Notes under the pieces: model-generated
Told to the model about the DNA's origin: nothing
Database searches by the model: none
What the model saw: the letters and a program-made list of their open reading frames with translations, nothing else
Position numbers and translations under genes: made by a program
Part shown: in pieces, positions 42,272 through 50,778 of the stretch
Layout: each line of letters opens with the position of its first letter
Position numbering within the stretch: position 1 is the stretch's first letter
Source: Terriglobia bacterium
GTDB lineage: Bacteria > Acidobacteriota > Terriglobia > Terriglobales > Acidobacteriaceae
NCBI GenBank assembly: GCA_020073665.1
Contig: JAIQEU010000009.1
Coordinates: 186,001-250,000 of the forward strand
Direction: 5' to 3'
DNA length: 64,000 bases

Positions 42272-45200
42272 ATGGAGCCCAAAACTAGAAACAAGGCCGC
42301 GAGAACGAGTTTCCGCACGCTGCGTTATGGGTTGTGCCTGGCGATGGTCGCAGCCATGGCTGTTCCCCTGCACGCCCAGCTCACCGTGACGATTCAAGGC
42401 CGGGTATACGACACCACCGGCGCCGGGATTTCGCAAGCCAGCGTGGTCGCGGTGAATGCGGCGACCGGCTTGTCTCGATCGGTAACCGCAAGCGCAACCG
42501 GGGACTACCAGATTTCTGCGCTTCCAGTCGGCGACTATACCGTGACCGCCGACAAGACCGGGTTCACCAAGCAGGCCAAGAAGATCCATCTCGACCTTGG
42601 CGCGGCCGGTACACTCGACTTCAACCTCGCTGTGGGTCAAGTCACCCAGGAGGTCATGGTTCAGGATGTGGGTGCCGTGGCTGAACCCACCCGCACCATG
42701 GTCAGTTCCGTGATCGACCAGCAGAAGATCGAGCAGTTACCGGTAAACGGGCGGCAGTTTATTGATTTCGCCCTGCTGGCGCCGGGCGTCACCGTGGGCG
42801 ACACCACTTCCGGCAGCACTGACGTAATTATTGAGCCCGTGACCAAGCTCTCGTTTGCCGGGCAGAACATCCACTACAACTTTGTGGCTATCGATGGCGC
42901 CGACAATATGTCGACAGCATCGGGAATTCAGAAGACCACACCGTCGCAGGAAGCGGTGCAGGAGTTCCGCGTGGTCAACAGCGACTACACGACGGAGTTC
43001 GGCCGTGCCGTCGGTGGGATCGTGAACATCATCACCAAGAGCGGCACCAACACCTTTCACGGTTCGGTGTATGAATATTTCCGCAACGACGCTATGGACG
43101 CGAAAAGCGCGCTGGCGGGTGCGGGTTTCAACAAACTGCGGCAGAACCAGTATGGCGCTACTATCGGTGGGCCTATCCAGAAAGATAAGACTTTTTACTT
43201 CGGTAACTATGAAGGCCAGCGGCACGTGGAGTCTCCGTTCTACAACAGCACGGTGCTTAAGAACCTCACTGCGATCAACGACGTGAAGGTCAACGTGTGG
43301 GGCTTGCCAGCGGAGAACCTTCACGTCAATCGCGACATCAACTACGACAATTTCACGGGCAAACTGGACCATTCTTTCAGCGACCACGAGTCGGTGTTTG
43401 TGCGCTATTTCTTCAACGACCAGCGCTCCACCAACCTCTCGCCGTTGAATGACGGTTTCGATTTACCTTCAGGTTTCAAGAACAACGATTTCCGCGACCA
43501 GTCCGTTGTTGGAAACCTGGTCTCGGTATTCTCGAGCTCGCTGGTGAACGAAGCGCGTTTCCAGTATGCGCACCGTTTCTTTGATTTCCCCACCACCAGC
43601 ACCCAGCCTCACCTGGAAGTCTCGAACGTGTTCACGCTGGGCGTAAATCGCGGGAACCCCGATTTTTACGAGGAGGGCCGTTCTGAGTTCGTGGACGACC
43701 TGTCGAAGACTTGGGGAAACCACAGCTTCTCGTTCGGTGGCGACTTCAATCACGTCAACACGACCGAGTCGTTCCCGCTGTTTTATCCGTTTGAGGCGGA
43801 CTTCGGCAGTCTGGATGCTTTCCTTGGAACCGACTTCGTGGGTGCGCCACACCCCTTCGCCCTTTTCTGGGAGAGGTTCGACACAGCATCCAACTTTACC
43901 GAACCGTCATTTAGCACATCCGTATACCAAGGCACAGCTGTGTCCTCAGCCATTCGCAACCAAGCCAAGGGTGAGGTCGGTCATAACTACTTTGGTCTGT
44001 ACGCGCAGGACAAGTGGCGGGTAACGCCAACTCTCACCGTGAACTATGGCCTGCGCTGGGAAGGTGAGACCTGGCCTAGTGCGTTGATTAACAATCCGGT
44101 TAAGAACTTCGATCCACGAGCAGGGTTCGCGTGGGCGCCGGGCGGGCACAGCGGTTTCGTGTTACGCGGTGGCGCTGGGCTGTTTCACGGCACGATTCCT
44201 TCTCCTTTGTTGGCATGCCAGATCCCATCCTGCGGCGGTGTTGTCGGCCCCTACCCGGGCCGAGGCAACATTCAGGACGCTCAGAACGCCAAAACCCGCT
44301 TGTCAGCTTTCGGGTCTGACCCCTTCACTATGGCCACTCTGCTCCAGCAGCTTCTGGGGCCTGGGTTGACCACGGCGACGTATCCGGCGGTCTCATTCGA
44401 GGCGGTGATCGCGCGCTTCGCCAAGAATCACAAGCTTCCCTATGGCGAGCAGATGAGCTTGGGCTTTGAGGTCCAACCCTTCAAGGACACAGTGCTCACC
44501 GTGACTGGGATGCACGTGCGGGGCATACATCTGGGCAGCTTCTACAATGTCAACCAGCCTAATCCAACCGGTCAGCTGCCGTTCCACGATTCCCAAGGCC
44601 AGGTAGGGCTGAAGAGCATCTACTGTTCGAACTTCCCGTGCTTCCCGCCAGTCATTGCCCCGGGAGTGCGTTGTGCCGTCTTCACTCCTTGTGCTTCCAG
44701 TCTTCCGCCGCTGCCCGCGGATTCCCTGGGTTTCGGCGTGGACTTCGAAGCGGATTCCAAGTGGGATTCGCAATGGGACGGCCTGCTCGTCAACTTCAAC
44801 AAGCGTCTTACTCACCACGTTGGTTGGGGGATCAGCTACACCTGGTCAAAAGGTATCGATAACGGGCCGAACCCCAGCTTCGTGCTCATTCCCCAAGACA
44901 GTTGCTGCTTCAATCGCGAGCGAGCAATATCGTCCGACAACATAGCTCAGCGGTTCGTGGCCAACGGCACGGTGGAAGGGCCCCACCATATGAACCCAGT
45001 TCTGAATGACTGGCAACTCGGATTCATCGTAAGCATCCAGACACCCAGCTACTTCACGAAGTTCGCCGGCTTCGATGCCAACGGCGATCTGTTTGGAAAC
45101 AACGACCGGGTCGGAATCGAGCCGCGAAACACGTTTCGAGGTGACAACTATCGCAGCATGGACGCGCGTGTTTCACGAACCTTCAACTTGACCGAGAAGA

Positions 45201-45424
45201 TCCACATGGAAACTTTGGCTGAGGCATTCAATCTCACCAACACTTTGAACGTTCGGTTCTTCAACACTGCGTACGGCGCCTCCGATTTTTGTCCAGCAGG
45301 TGGCCCTACTTACTGCGGCACCGGGCCGTTCTATTTCGAGGGTTCACCGAATCAGTCCTACGGGACGCCGCGCGCCATCTTCAACCCGCGACAGATCCAA
45401 CTCGCGGTTCGCTTCACGTGGTAA
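42272..45424 (+). CDS. Oar-like TonB-dependent outer-membrane receptor
   Basis: A 1050-residue receptor. A signal peptide (FRTLRYGLCLAMVAAMAVPL, then HAQ) is followed by a carboxypeptidase-regulatory-like domain (VTIQGRVYDTTGAGISQASV) and a plug (QEFRVVNSDYTTEFGRAVGG, then IVNIITKSGTN). The large barrel ends in a C-terminal aromatic strand (QIQLAVRFTW). Such receptors are greatly expanded in Acidobacteriota and import large or scarce substrates with TonB energy. AAGGAG precedes the ATG. Its place behind GntR suggests it feeds the pathway downstream. Confidence 0.9.
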   Translation: MEPKTRNKAARTSFRTLRYGLCLAMVAAMAVPLHAQLTVTIQGRVYDTTGAGISQASVVAVNAATGLSRSVTASATGDYQISALPVGDYTVTADKTGFTKQAKKIHLDLGAAGTLDFNLAVGQVTQEVMVQDVGAVAEPTRTMVSSVIDQQKIEQLPVNGRQFIDFALLAPGVTVGDTTSGSTDVIIEPVTKLSFAGQNIHYNFVAIDGADNMSTASGIQKTTPSQEAVQEFRVVNSDYTTEFGRAVGGIVNIITKSGTNTFHGSVYEYFRNDAMDAKSALAGAGFNKLRQNQYGATIGGPIQKDKTFYFGNYEGQRHVESPFYNSTVLKNLTAINDVKVNVWGLPAENLHVNRDINYDNFTGKLDHSFSDHESVFVRYFFNDQRSTNLSPLNDGFDLPSGFKNNDFRDQSVVGNLVSVFSSSLVNEARFQYAHRFFDFPTTSTQPHLEVSNVFTLGVNRGNPDFYEEGRSEFVDDLSKTWGNHSFSFGGDFNHVNTTESFPLFYPFEADFGSLDAFLGTDFVGAPHPFALFWERFDTASNFTEPSFSTSVYQGTAVSSAIRNQAKGEVGHNYFGLYAQDKWRVTPTLTVNYGLRWEGETWPSALINNPVKNFDPRAGFAWAPGGHSGFVLRGGAGLFHGTIPSPLLACQIPSCGGVVGPYPGRGNIQDAQNAKTRLSAFGSDPFTMATLLQQLLGPGLTTATYPAVSFEAVIARFAKNHKLPYGEQMSLGFEVQPFKDTVLTVTGMHVRGIHLGSFYNVNQPNPTGQLPFHDSQGQVGLKSIYCSNFPCFPPVIAPGVRCAVFTPCASSLPPLPADSLGFGVDFEADSKWDSQWDGLLVNFNKRLTHHVGWGISYTWSKGIDNGPNPSFVLIPQDSCCFNRERAISSDNIAQRFVANGTVEGPHHMNPVLNDWQLGFIVSIQTPSYFTKFAGFDANGDLFGNNDRVGIEPRNTFRGDNYRSMDARVSRTFNLTEKIHMETLAEAFNLTNTLNVRFFNTAYGASDFCPAGGPTYCGTGPFYFEGSPNQSYGTPRAIFNPRQIQLAVRFTW

Positions 45425-45433
45425 AACTCCGGG

Positions 45434-45460
45434 AGCGGAGCAGGCCCCGCCTGCTCCGCT
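45434..45460 (+). terminator. Strong hairpin behind the TonB receptor gene
   Basis: AGCGGAGCAGGC (45434-45445) and GCCTGCTCCGCT (45449-45460) form a perfect 12-bp stem with a three-base loop. The following TTCTGATC is a poor T-tract, so partial termination or mRNA 3' end protection within a longer transcript is more likely than full termination. Confidence 0.5.
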
Positions 45461-45475
45461 TCTGATCGAAGTAAG

Positions 45476-46000
45476 ATGCCCAAGGGCCCGGCCCTTCCTA
45501 TGAGTGTTACCCAGGCAGATTTCCGCAAGGCGATGGGCTGCTTTGCGACCGGCGTAACCGTGATTACCGTGGATTTCGAGGGCGAAGTCCACGGCATGAC
45601 CGCCAACGCCTTCACCTCGGTCTCGCTCGATCCGTTGCTGGTGCTGGTATGCGTGGACCACAAGGCGCGCACGCACGCCCAGTTGCACGCCAAGAAGCGG
45701 TTTGGAGTAAACATGCTCGCGGAAAGCCAGCGCGCCATCTCGGAGTACTACGCACGTCCCGCCCGGACGCACGAGCGTGCCGAGCAGGAGGCAGGGGCGC
45801 GCTTCGAGCGCACCCCGCATGGCACGCCCGTCCTGCATGGCGCGTTGGCGTATCTGGAGTGTCGTCTGCACACAGCGCAGGATGCCGGTGATCACACGAT
45901 CTTTATCGCGGAAGTCGAGGACGTAGTAGTCCGTGAGGGCGATCCTTTACTTTATTTCCAGGGGAAGTACCGGTCGGTGGGACCGGCACTGGGAACTTGA
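45476..46000 (+). CDS. Flavin reductase-like (FMN-binding split-barrel) protein
   Basis: A 174-residue member of the flavin reductase family that supplies reduced flavin to a monooxygenase. Typical are FRKAMGCFATGVTVITVDFE, HGMTANAFTSVSLDPLLVLV and FGVNMLAESQRAIS. A start at 45500 (MSVTQ) is possible; ATG 45476 has GAAGTAAG upstream. The next gene is a luciferase-like monooxygenase, an apt partner for a two-component system. Confidence 0.85.
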   Translation: MPKGPALPMSVTQADFRKAMGCFATGVTVITVDFEGEVHGMTANAFTSVSLDPLLVLVCVDHKARTHAQLHAKKRFGVNMLAESQRAISEYYARPARTHERAEQEAGARFERTPHGTPVLHGALAYLECRLHTAQDAGDHTIFIAEVEDVVVREGDPLLYFQGKYRSVGPALGT

Positions 46001-46068
46001 ACGGCGTCGGCAAATTTGGAGTATAGGCGCGGTTCGGCTTCGCGCCGCGCGGGACCTAGGAGAAAAGC

Positions 46069-47154
46069 ATGCGATTTGGCATCTATTGCGAAATGCAGAC
46101 GCCGCCCGGCAAGTCGCACTACGACCTGACATGGGAGATCATGCGCCAGATCGAGCACGCCGACGAATGCGGTTTTGACGTGTACTCGGTCATTGACCAT
46201 CATTTCTTCCAAAAATTTTCCATCTCGGCCAATCCGCTGGCCATGTTTGCCGCGGCAGCCCAGCGCACCAAACGCATTCGCTTCCGCACTGCCCTCCACA
46301 CCCTGCCGCTGGAGAATCCCATGCGTCTGGCGGGCATGATCGCGGAAACCGATATTCTCACCAACGGCCGCCTGGAAGTTGGCCTGGGGCGCGGTCATGC
46401 CTGGCTGTTTGGTCCCTCAGCCTTGCCGCTCGAGGAAAGCCGCCCGCGCTACAATGAGGCCATCGACATCCTGCAACTCGCCTTCACCCAGGAAAAGTTC
46501 TCTTACGACGGGAAGTTCTACAAAGTGAAAGATGTCAGCGTGGTTCCCCGGCCGGTGCAGAAGCCGCATCCCAAGTTTTATACGGGAGGCACCAGTGACA
46601 TTACCTACCAGATGGCGGGAGTGAAGGGCTGGGGAATCTTCGTTCCACCCCTGCTGCCGTGGAAAGTGCTGGAGGGCCCGCTCAACATTTACAAGCAGGC
46701 GTGTGCGGAACACGGTCAGAAGCCCGACATTGTTTACATTCGCCCGGTATATATCGACGAAGACGAGAGGCAGATTCGCAAGGAGGTGGAGCAGGCCATC
46801 CTGAACTTCCTGGCCTTCAATGCCTCACCAGTTGAGTCCATCCAAAGCGAAGAGAAGAAAAAAGAACTGCGCGACAAAGGCTATGGTTTTTATGCCAGCG
46901 GGGCGCTGGAGTCGCTGACCAAACTGACTTACGACCAGATCGTCGAGCAGGAGATCGGCTTCATCGGAACCCCCGACAAAGTCATCAAGCAGGTGCAGGC
47001 GCTGGAACAGAAGGGTGGCATTGGCGAGTTGGCCATCGTCGCCAACTTCGGCGGGTTGGAACACTGGAAGAGCATTAAGACACAGCATATGTTTGCCAAA
47101 CACGTGATACCCGCGTTTCGCTCGGCGGGCGCGGAATCAAAGGCGGCTGACTAG
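46069..47154 (+). CDS. LLM-class (bacterial luciferase-like) flavin-dependent oxidoreductase
   Basis: A 361-residue TIM-barrel monooxygenase (MRFGIYCEMQTPPGKSHYDL, FDVYSVIDHHFFQKFSISAN, RLEVGLGRGHAW). With the preceding flavin reductase it probably forms an FMNH2-dependent monooxygenase; an F420-dependent mode is the alternative. TAGGAGA precedes the ATG. The gap upstream holds a short GGCGCG/CGCGCC stem. The substrate is unknown. Confidence 0.85.
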   Translation: MRFGIYCEMQTPPGKSHYDLTWEIMRQIEHADECGFDVYSVIDHHFFQKFSISANPLAMFAAAAQRTKRIRFRTALHTLPLENPMRLAGMIAETDILTNGRLEVGLGRGHAWLFGPSALPLEESRPRYNEAIDILQLAFTQEKFSYDGKFYKVKDVSVVPRPVQKPHPKFYTGGTSDITYQMAGVKGWGIFVPPLLPWKVLEGPLNIYKQACAEHGQKPDIVYIRPVYIDEDERQIRKEVEQAILNFLAFNASPVESIQSEEKKKELRDKGYGFYASGALESLTKLTYDQIVEQEIGFIGTPDKVIKQVQALEQKGGIGELAIVANFGGLEHWKSIKTQHMFAKHVIPAFRSAGAESKAAD

Positions 47155-47156
47155 TT

Positions 47157-48329
47157 ATGGCGGTTTGGGGACCACATTCGCCGCTTGGGGGCGAAGAACG
47201 TAATCCGGCGGACGCGCGGGCGCGAGCCGCGTCGGGGCCTCCCGTGGATGCCGGAACCACATTCCTGGCCATGAGCGCGCGCCGTCTCCTGGTGTTCGGC
47301 GGCATCGCGCTCATCGCCGGTGGCATGCTCTTCGGCGACATCTTCGCGGTGTTTGTGCTTCACCAGAATGGCGGGCAGACGGGAGAAGCGCTGCTTGCGG
47401 TAACCCAGGCGGTGGAAGCCCAGAATCCGACCGCCGTAAATGATCTGTTTACATCCATCGGCGGCTTGCTGGAAGACCGCGGCACCAAGGTGGACGCGCA
47501 TGTTCACATGACCGATGCCGGCTACCTGGCGCTGTTGCTGGCCCTGATTCAGCCCTACGTGGCGCTTACCGTGGCGCGCAAGAAGTTCCTGGCAAAACTG
47601 TTCATCACCGGGGGCCTGCTGCTGCCGGTGGGGATCTTTCTGATTCATTACGTAGGCTTGGCGTACAGCCCGTTCACAGTGATCGGCTGGGCCAGTGTCC
47701 TCGCCGATAGCGCGGGCGCGCTGCTGATCATTGCACTGTTCGGCGAAGCCTGGGGCCTGTGGAATCATTTTCGCAGCCGGCGCGTGGGCACGGTGGAACC
47801 GGAGATGCTGCACGACCGCAGTTGGGAACGGCGCACTTTGCTCGCGGGCGGAACCGTCCTGGTGCTGCTGGGCTTCCTGCACGGCGCATGGTACGCCAAG
47901 GTCGATCTTTATGAGCACGAAGCGCGAGAGACGAAGATTCTGGGCGCCATGCTCGATGCTGCTGCGGGAAACAACGCCGCTGCCGCCGGGCAGTCGGTGA
48001 GCGACTACGGAGCCTTGCAGGCGGAAAAGGCCGTGCAGATCGCCGCCCACTCCCACATCATAGAGTTCGGGCTGTTGGCGATCTTGCTTTCATTTGTTCA
48101 GCCCTACGTGTGTCTCAGCCGAATGTGGAAGCGGCGATGGGTCACGATGTTGCTGGCCGGGTCAGTCATCCTCCCGGTGTTTGTCTTGCTCGAAGTGAAA
48201 TTCGGCTTGTTGGCGGGCGGTATCGCCGACGCCGGCGGATTGATGGTCATCGTCGCCCTGATCGGCATGCTCGCCGGAGTGGTGCGCTACACCGGCACTC
48301 TGGATGTCGAACCCGGAGGTGCAGCGTGA
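47157..48329 (+). CDS. Eight-helix membrane protein made of two repeated four-helix modules
   Basis: A 390-residue membrane protein without a recognised family. After a hydrophilic start come two homologous four-helix modules. Module 1 shows LLVFGGIALIAGGMLFG, AHVHMTDAGYLALLLALIQP, LFITGGLLLPVGIFL and ADSAGALLI. Module 2 shows TLLAGGTVLVLLGFLHG, AHSHIIEFGLLAILLSFVQP, MLLAGSVILPVFVLL and ADAGGLMVI. The HxH pair at the start of the second helix of each module could bind a metal or heme. An alternative start is ATG 47271. It overlaps the next gene, which holds a third module. Confidence 0.65.
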   Translation: MAVWGPHSPLGGEERNPADARARAASGPPVDAGTTFLAMSARRLLVFGGIALIAGGMLFGDIFAVFVLHQNGGQTGEALLAVTQAVEAQNPTAVNDLFTSIGGLLEDRGTKVDAHVHMTDAGYLALLLALIQPYVALTVARKKFLAKLFITGGLLLPVGIFLIHYVGLAYSPFTVIGWASVLADSAGALLIIALFGEAWGLWNHFRSRRVGTVEPEMLHDRSWERRTLLAGGTVLVLLGFLHGAWYAKVDLYEHEARETKILGAMLDAAAGNNAAAAGQSVSDYGALQAEKAVQIAAHSHIIEFGLLAILLSFVQPYVCLSRMWKRRWVTMLLAGSVILPVFVLLEVKFGLLAGGIADAGGLMVIVALIGMLAGVVRYTGTLDVEPGGAA

Positions 48330-48814
48330 GTGCGGCGCGCAAGCTGCTGGTATTCGGCGGCATCTCCCTGGCGGTGTGCGGCATGCTTTACGGGCTGCAC
48401 TATGCGATTTTCATCGAGCACCAAACCCTCGACCGCTTGGGTGGCTCGCTGGCGACGGCGTTCGTGCACGGTGCCGAGCGCAAACTGCCGGATGCGCACG
48501 TGGCGCTGGCTGCCTATGGCGCTACCAAGTATGACTATGCGCGCCAGGTGGACGTTCACTCGCATTGGATTGGCCTGGCCATGCTGATGATCGTGATGGG
48601 CGTGGTGTTCGATAGTGTCGGGTTCGGCGATCGCACTCGTTATCTGATCGCGCTGGCGTTGCTAGTCGGCTCCGTGATTTTTCCGCTGGGGGTGATCCTT
48701 CAGACGGAGACACACGGCGGCGCTTTCGCCTCGGTCCTGGCAGTGGTGGGATCAGGGCTGGTGATTGCTTCGTTGGCAGCGATCGCCATAGGTTTTGCGC
48801 GACAGACTAACTAG
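48326..48814 (+). CDS. Four-helix membrane protein, third copy of the module
   Basis: A 162-residue protein starting at GTG 48326 (GTGA overlap with the preceding stop; GGAGGT site). It is homologous to each half of the 47157 product: KLLVFGGISLAVCGMLYGLH, VDVHSHWIGLAMLMIVMGVV, ALLVGSVIFPLGVILQ and VVGSGLVIASLAA. The HxH pair is kept (HSH). The two proteins probably form one complex. Function unknown. Confidence 0.65.
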   Translation: MSAARKLLVFGGISLAVCGMLYGLHYAIFIEHQTLDRLGGSLATAFVHGAERKLPDAHVALAAYGATKYDYARQVDVHSHWIGLAMLMIVMGVVFDSVGFGDRTRYLIALALLVGSVIFPLGVILQTETHGGAFASVLAVVGSGLVIASLAAIAIGFARQTN

Positions 48815-48823
48815 CGCCGGCAG

Positions 48824-48847
48824 CCTGCCCTGAGCGAAGCCGAAAGG
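48824..48847. repeat. Copy of the CCCTGAGCGAAG phrase
   Basis: CCTGCCCTGAGCGAAGCCGA, then AAGG. From memory this phrase, often with GTCGAAGGG, recurs between genes in many unrelated bacteria. It lies just after the stop of the four-helix protein gene. The rest of the gap up to 48941 shows a TAGAAT box near 48915 but no matching -35 box. Confidence 0.5.
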
Positions 48848-48940
48848 TCTCGTCGGCCAAGCAACTTTGTTAAGCTTATCGGCCCGGCTTGGACGTCCTT
48901 TCATTAGGGCGAGGGCCTAGAATAAAGGACAATCGAATCG

Positions 48941-49834
48941 ATGTATCCCCGAGCGTTTCACTACCATCGAGCGGGTTCGCTGACCGAAGCGGTGACCATG
49001 CTGTCGCAGTTGGGCGATGACGCTAAGCTCCTGGCCGGCGGTCAGAGCCTGATCCCGCTCATGAAACTGCGTTTCGCCAACCCCGGGCACCTGGTGGATT
49101 TGAATTTCATTTCCGGCACGTCCTACATCCAGGAAGAAGACGGTGGGTTGCGTTTTGGCGCGCTGACCCGGCATGCGGAGATCGCCGACTCTGCCCTGGC
49201 CGCAAAGATTCCCATCGTCCACGACTGTGCTGCTGGCATCGCCGACGTCCAGGTGCGGAACCGCGGCACCATCGGCGGTTCGCTCGCGGAAGCCGACCCC
49301 AGCGGTGATTGGGCCGTCGTGCTGATGACGCTGGCTACCGAAGTCCGTTGCCTGGGCACAAATGGCGAGCGCACCGTGCCTTTGGCTGGATTCGTCAAAG
49401 ATGCCTACACCACTGCACTCGCGCATGACGAACTCGTCAGCGAGGTGCGAGTGAAAATTCCAGCTAAGGGTAGCGGGGGAGCGTACATTGCGTTCAAGCG
49501 TTCTGCGCCGGTCTATCCCACCGCCAGCGCGGCGGTGCAGCTCACCATGGACGGCGATGTCTGCAAAGATGCTGCGATTGTGCTGGGTTGTGTCGGCCTG
49601 ACCGCGATCAAGGTCACCGATGCGGAGGTGGCGCTGCGCGGGCACTCCTTTACTGACAAGGCCATCAAGGCCGCCATGGAAGCCGCCAGCGCGGCGGCCG
49701 ATCCCCAGTCGGATATGCGCGGTTCAGCTGACTACAAGCGCACGCTAGTGGGAGCTTTGGTGAAACGCGCAATCGAAGCGGCGTCGCATCGTGCCCGCGG
49801 CGAGCAGGTCGAGGTAAGTCACATATATGCCTGA
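48941..49834 (+). CDS. Molybdenum hydroxylase, FAD-binding medium subunit (CoxM-like)
   Basis: A 297-residue subunit passing electrons from the 2Fe-2S centres to FAD. It starts MYPRAFHYHRAGSLTEAVTM and shows the FAD motifs LLAGGQSLIPLMKLR and NRGTIGGSLAEADPSGDW, as in CoxM/xanthine dehydrogenase medium chains. The end overlaps the small-subunit start by eight bases. First gene of a four-gene M-S-G-L set. Confidence 0.9.
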   Translation: MYPRAFHYHRAGSLTEAVTMLSQLGDDAKLLAGGQSLIPLMKLRFANPGHLVDLNFISGTSYIQEEDGGLRFGALTRHAEIADSALAAKIPIVHDCAAGIADVQVRNRGTIGGSLAEADPSGDWAVVLMTLATEVRCLGTNGERTVPLAGFVKDAYTTALAHDELVSEVRVKIPAKGSGGAYIAFKRSAPVYPTASAAVQLTMDGDVCKDAAIVLGCVGLTAIKVTDAEVALRGHSFTDKAIKAAMEAASAAADPQSDMRGSADYKRTLVGALVKRAIEAASHRARGEQVEVSHIYA

Positions 49835-50315
49835 AACGATTGAAAAAGTCGCAATCCGGCTCAAGGTCAACGGCAAGCCGCATTCGCTGCAGGTCGAGCC
49901 GCGCAAGTTGCTGGTCGAGTTATTGCGCGAAGACCTGGATCTCACCGGCACCCACGTGGGCTGCGACACCACTTACTGCGGCGCCTGCACCGTCCTGATG
50001 AATGGCGCAGCCGTGAAGTCCTGCACCATGTTCGCCGTGCAGGCCGATGGCGCCGAGATCCTGACGGTCGAGGGTCTGGAGAAAGATGGCAAGCTGCATC
50101 CCATCCAGGCGGCTTTCGGCGATTCCTACGGATTGCAGTGTGGCTACTGCACGCCCGGTCTGATGCTTTCCACCGCCCAGTTGCTGGCAAACAACCAGCA
50201 GCCGAGCGATGCCCAGATACGCAAAGCTATCGCGGGAAATACTTGCCGCTGCACCGGCTATCAGAACATTTTCAAAGCAATTCAGCGCGCGGCACAGACT
50301 GTGAAAGGGGCCTGA
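49827..50315 (+). CDS. Molybdenum hydroxylase, 2Fe-2S small subunit (CoxS-like)
   Basis: A 162-residue iron-sulfur subunit. The N-terminal plant-type cluster ligands are in GCDTTYCGACTVLMNGAAVK followed by SC. The C-terminal cluster is in CGYCTPGLMLS and CRCTGYQNI. The slightly unusual GCDTTYCGAC replaces the common GCDTSQCGAC. It lies between the medium subunit and the CoxG-like gene. Confidence 0.93.
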   Translation: MPETIEKVAIRLKVNGKPHSLQVEPRKLLVELLREDLDLTGTHVGCDTTYCGACTVLMNGAAVKSCTMFAVQADGAEILTVEGLEKDGKLHPIQAAFGDSYGLQCGYCTPGLMLSTAQLLANNQQPSDAQIRKAIAGNTCRCTGYQNIFKAIQRAAQTVKGA

Positions 50316-50318
50316 AGC

Positions 50319-50759
50319 ATGGCCATCAAGATTACCGGCGAGTTTGAGGTCAAGCGCAACCCGGAAGACGTGTTCGACTTCCTGACTAACCCGGAAAAGT
50401 TTGCGCCGCTTTTGCCCGAGTTTCAGGGAATGTCGAAGCAAGACGAGACCCATTTCACCGTCAAAGTGAACGTGGGGATTTCGTATATCAAAGGCGTTGC
50501 TGATGTGAAGATGGAACTGGCCGAGAACGAGCGTCCCCGGCGTGCGCAATACAAAGGGCAAGGCAGCGTGGCCGGAGGGAACGTCTCGCTAACGGCGGGA
50601 TTTGATTTGTCACCGAACGGCGAAGGCACCAAGGTGGCTTGGCAGGGGGAAGCGCAAGTCTTCGGACGGCTGACCTCGGTGGCCGGCGGATTACTCGAAC
50701 CGCTGGGCAAGAAACAGGTGCAGAAACTCATTGACGGATTGCAGGCGGCGCTCATCTAA
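50319..50759 (+). CDS. CoxG-like SRPBCC protein
   Basis: A 146-residue START-fold protein (FEVKRNPEDVFDFLTNPEKF, VSLTAGFDLSPNGEGTKVAW, LGKKQVQKLI). In carbon monoxide dehydrogenase operons CoxG helps tether the enzyme to the membrane and its quinone. Its place between the small and large subunit genes, instead of behind them, is less common. Confidence 0.85.
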   Translation: MAIKITGEFEVKRNPEDVFDFLTNPEKFAPLLPEFQGMSKQDETHFTVKVNVGISYIKGVADVKMELAENERPRRAQYKGQGSVAGGNVSLTAGFDLSPNGEGTKVAWQGEAQVFGRLTSVAGGLLEPLGKKQVQKLIDGLQAALI

Positions 50760-50778
50760 GCGCGAGGAGCAAACATTC

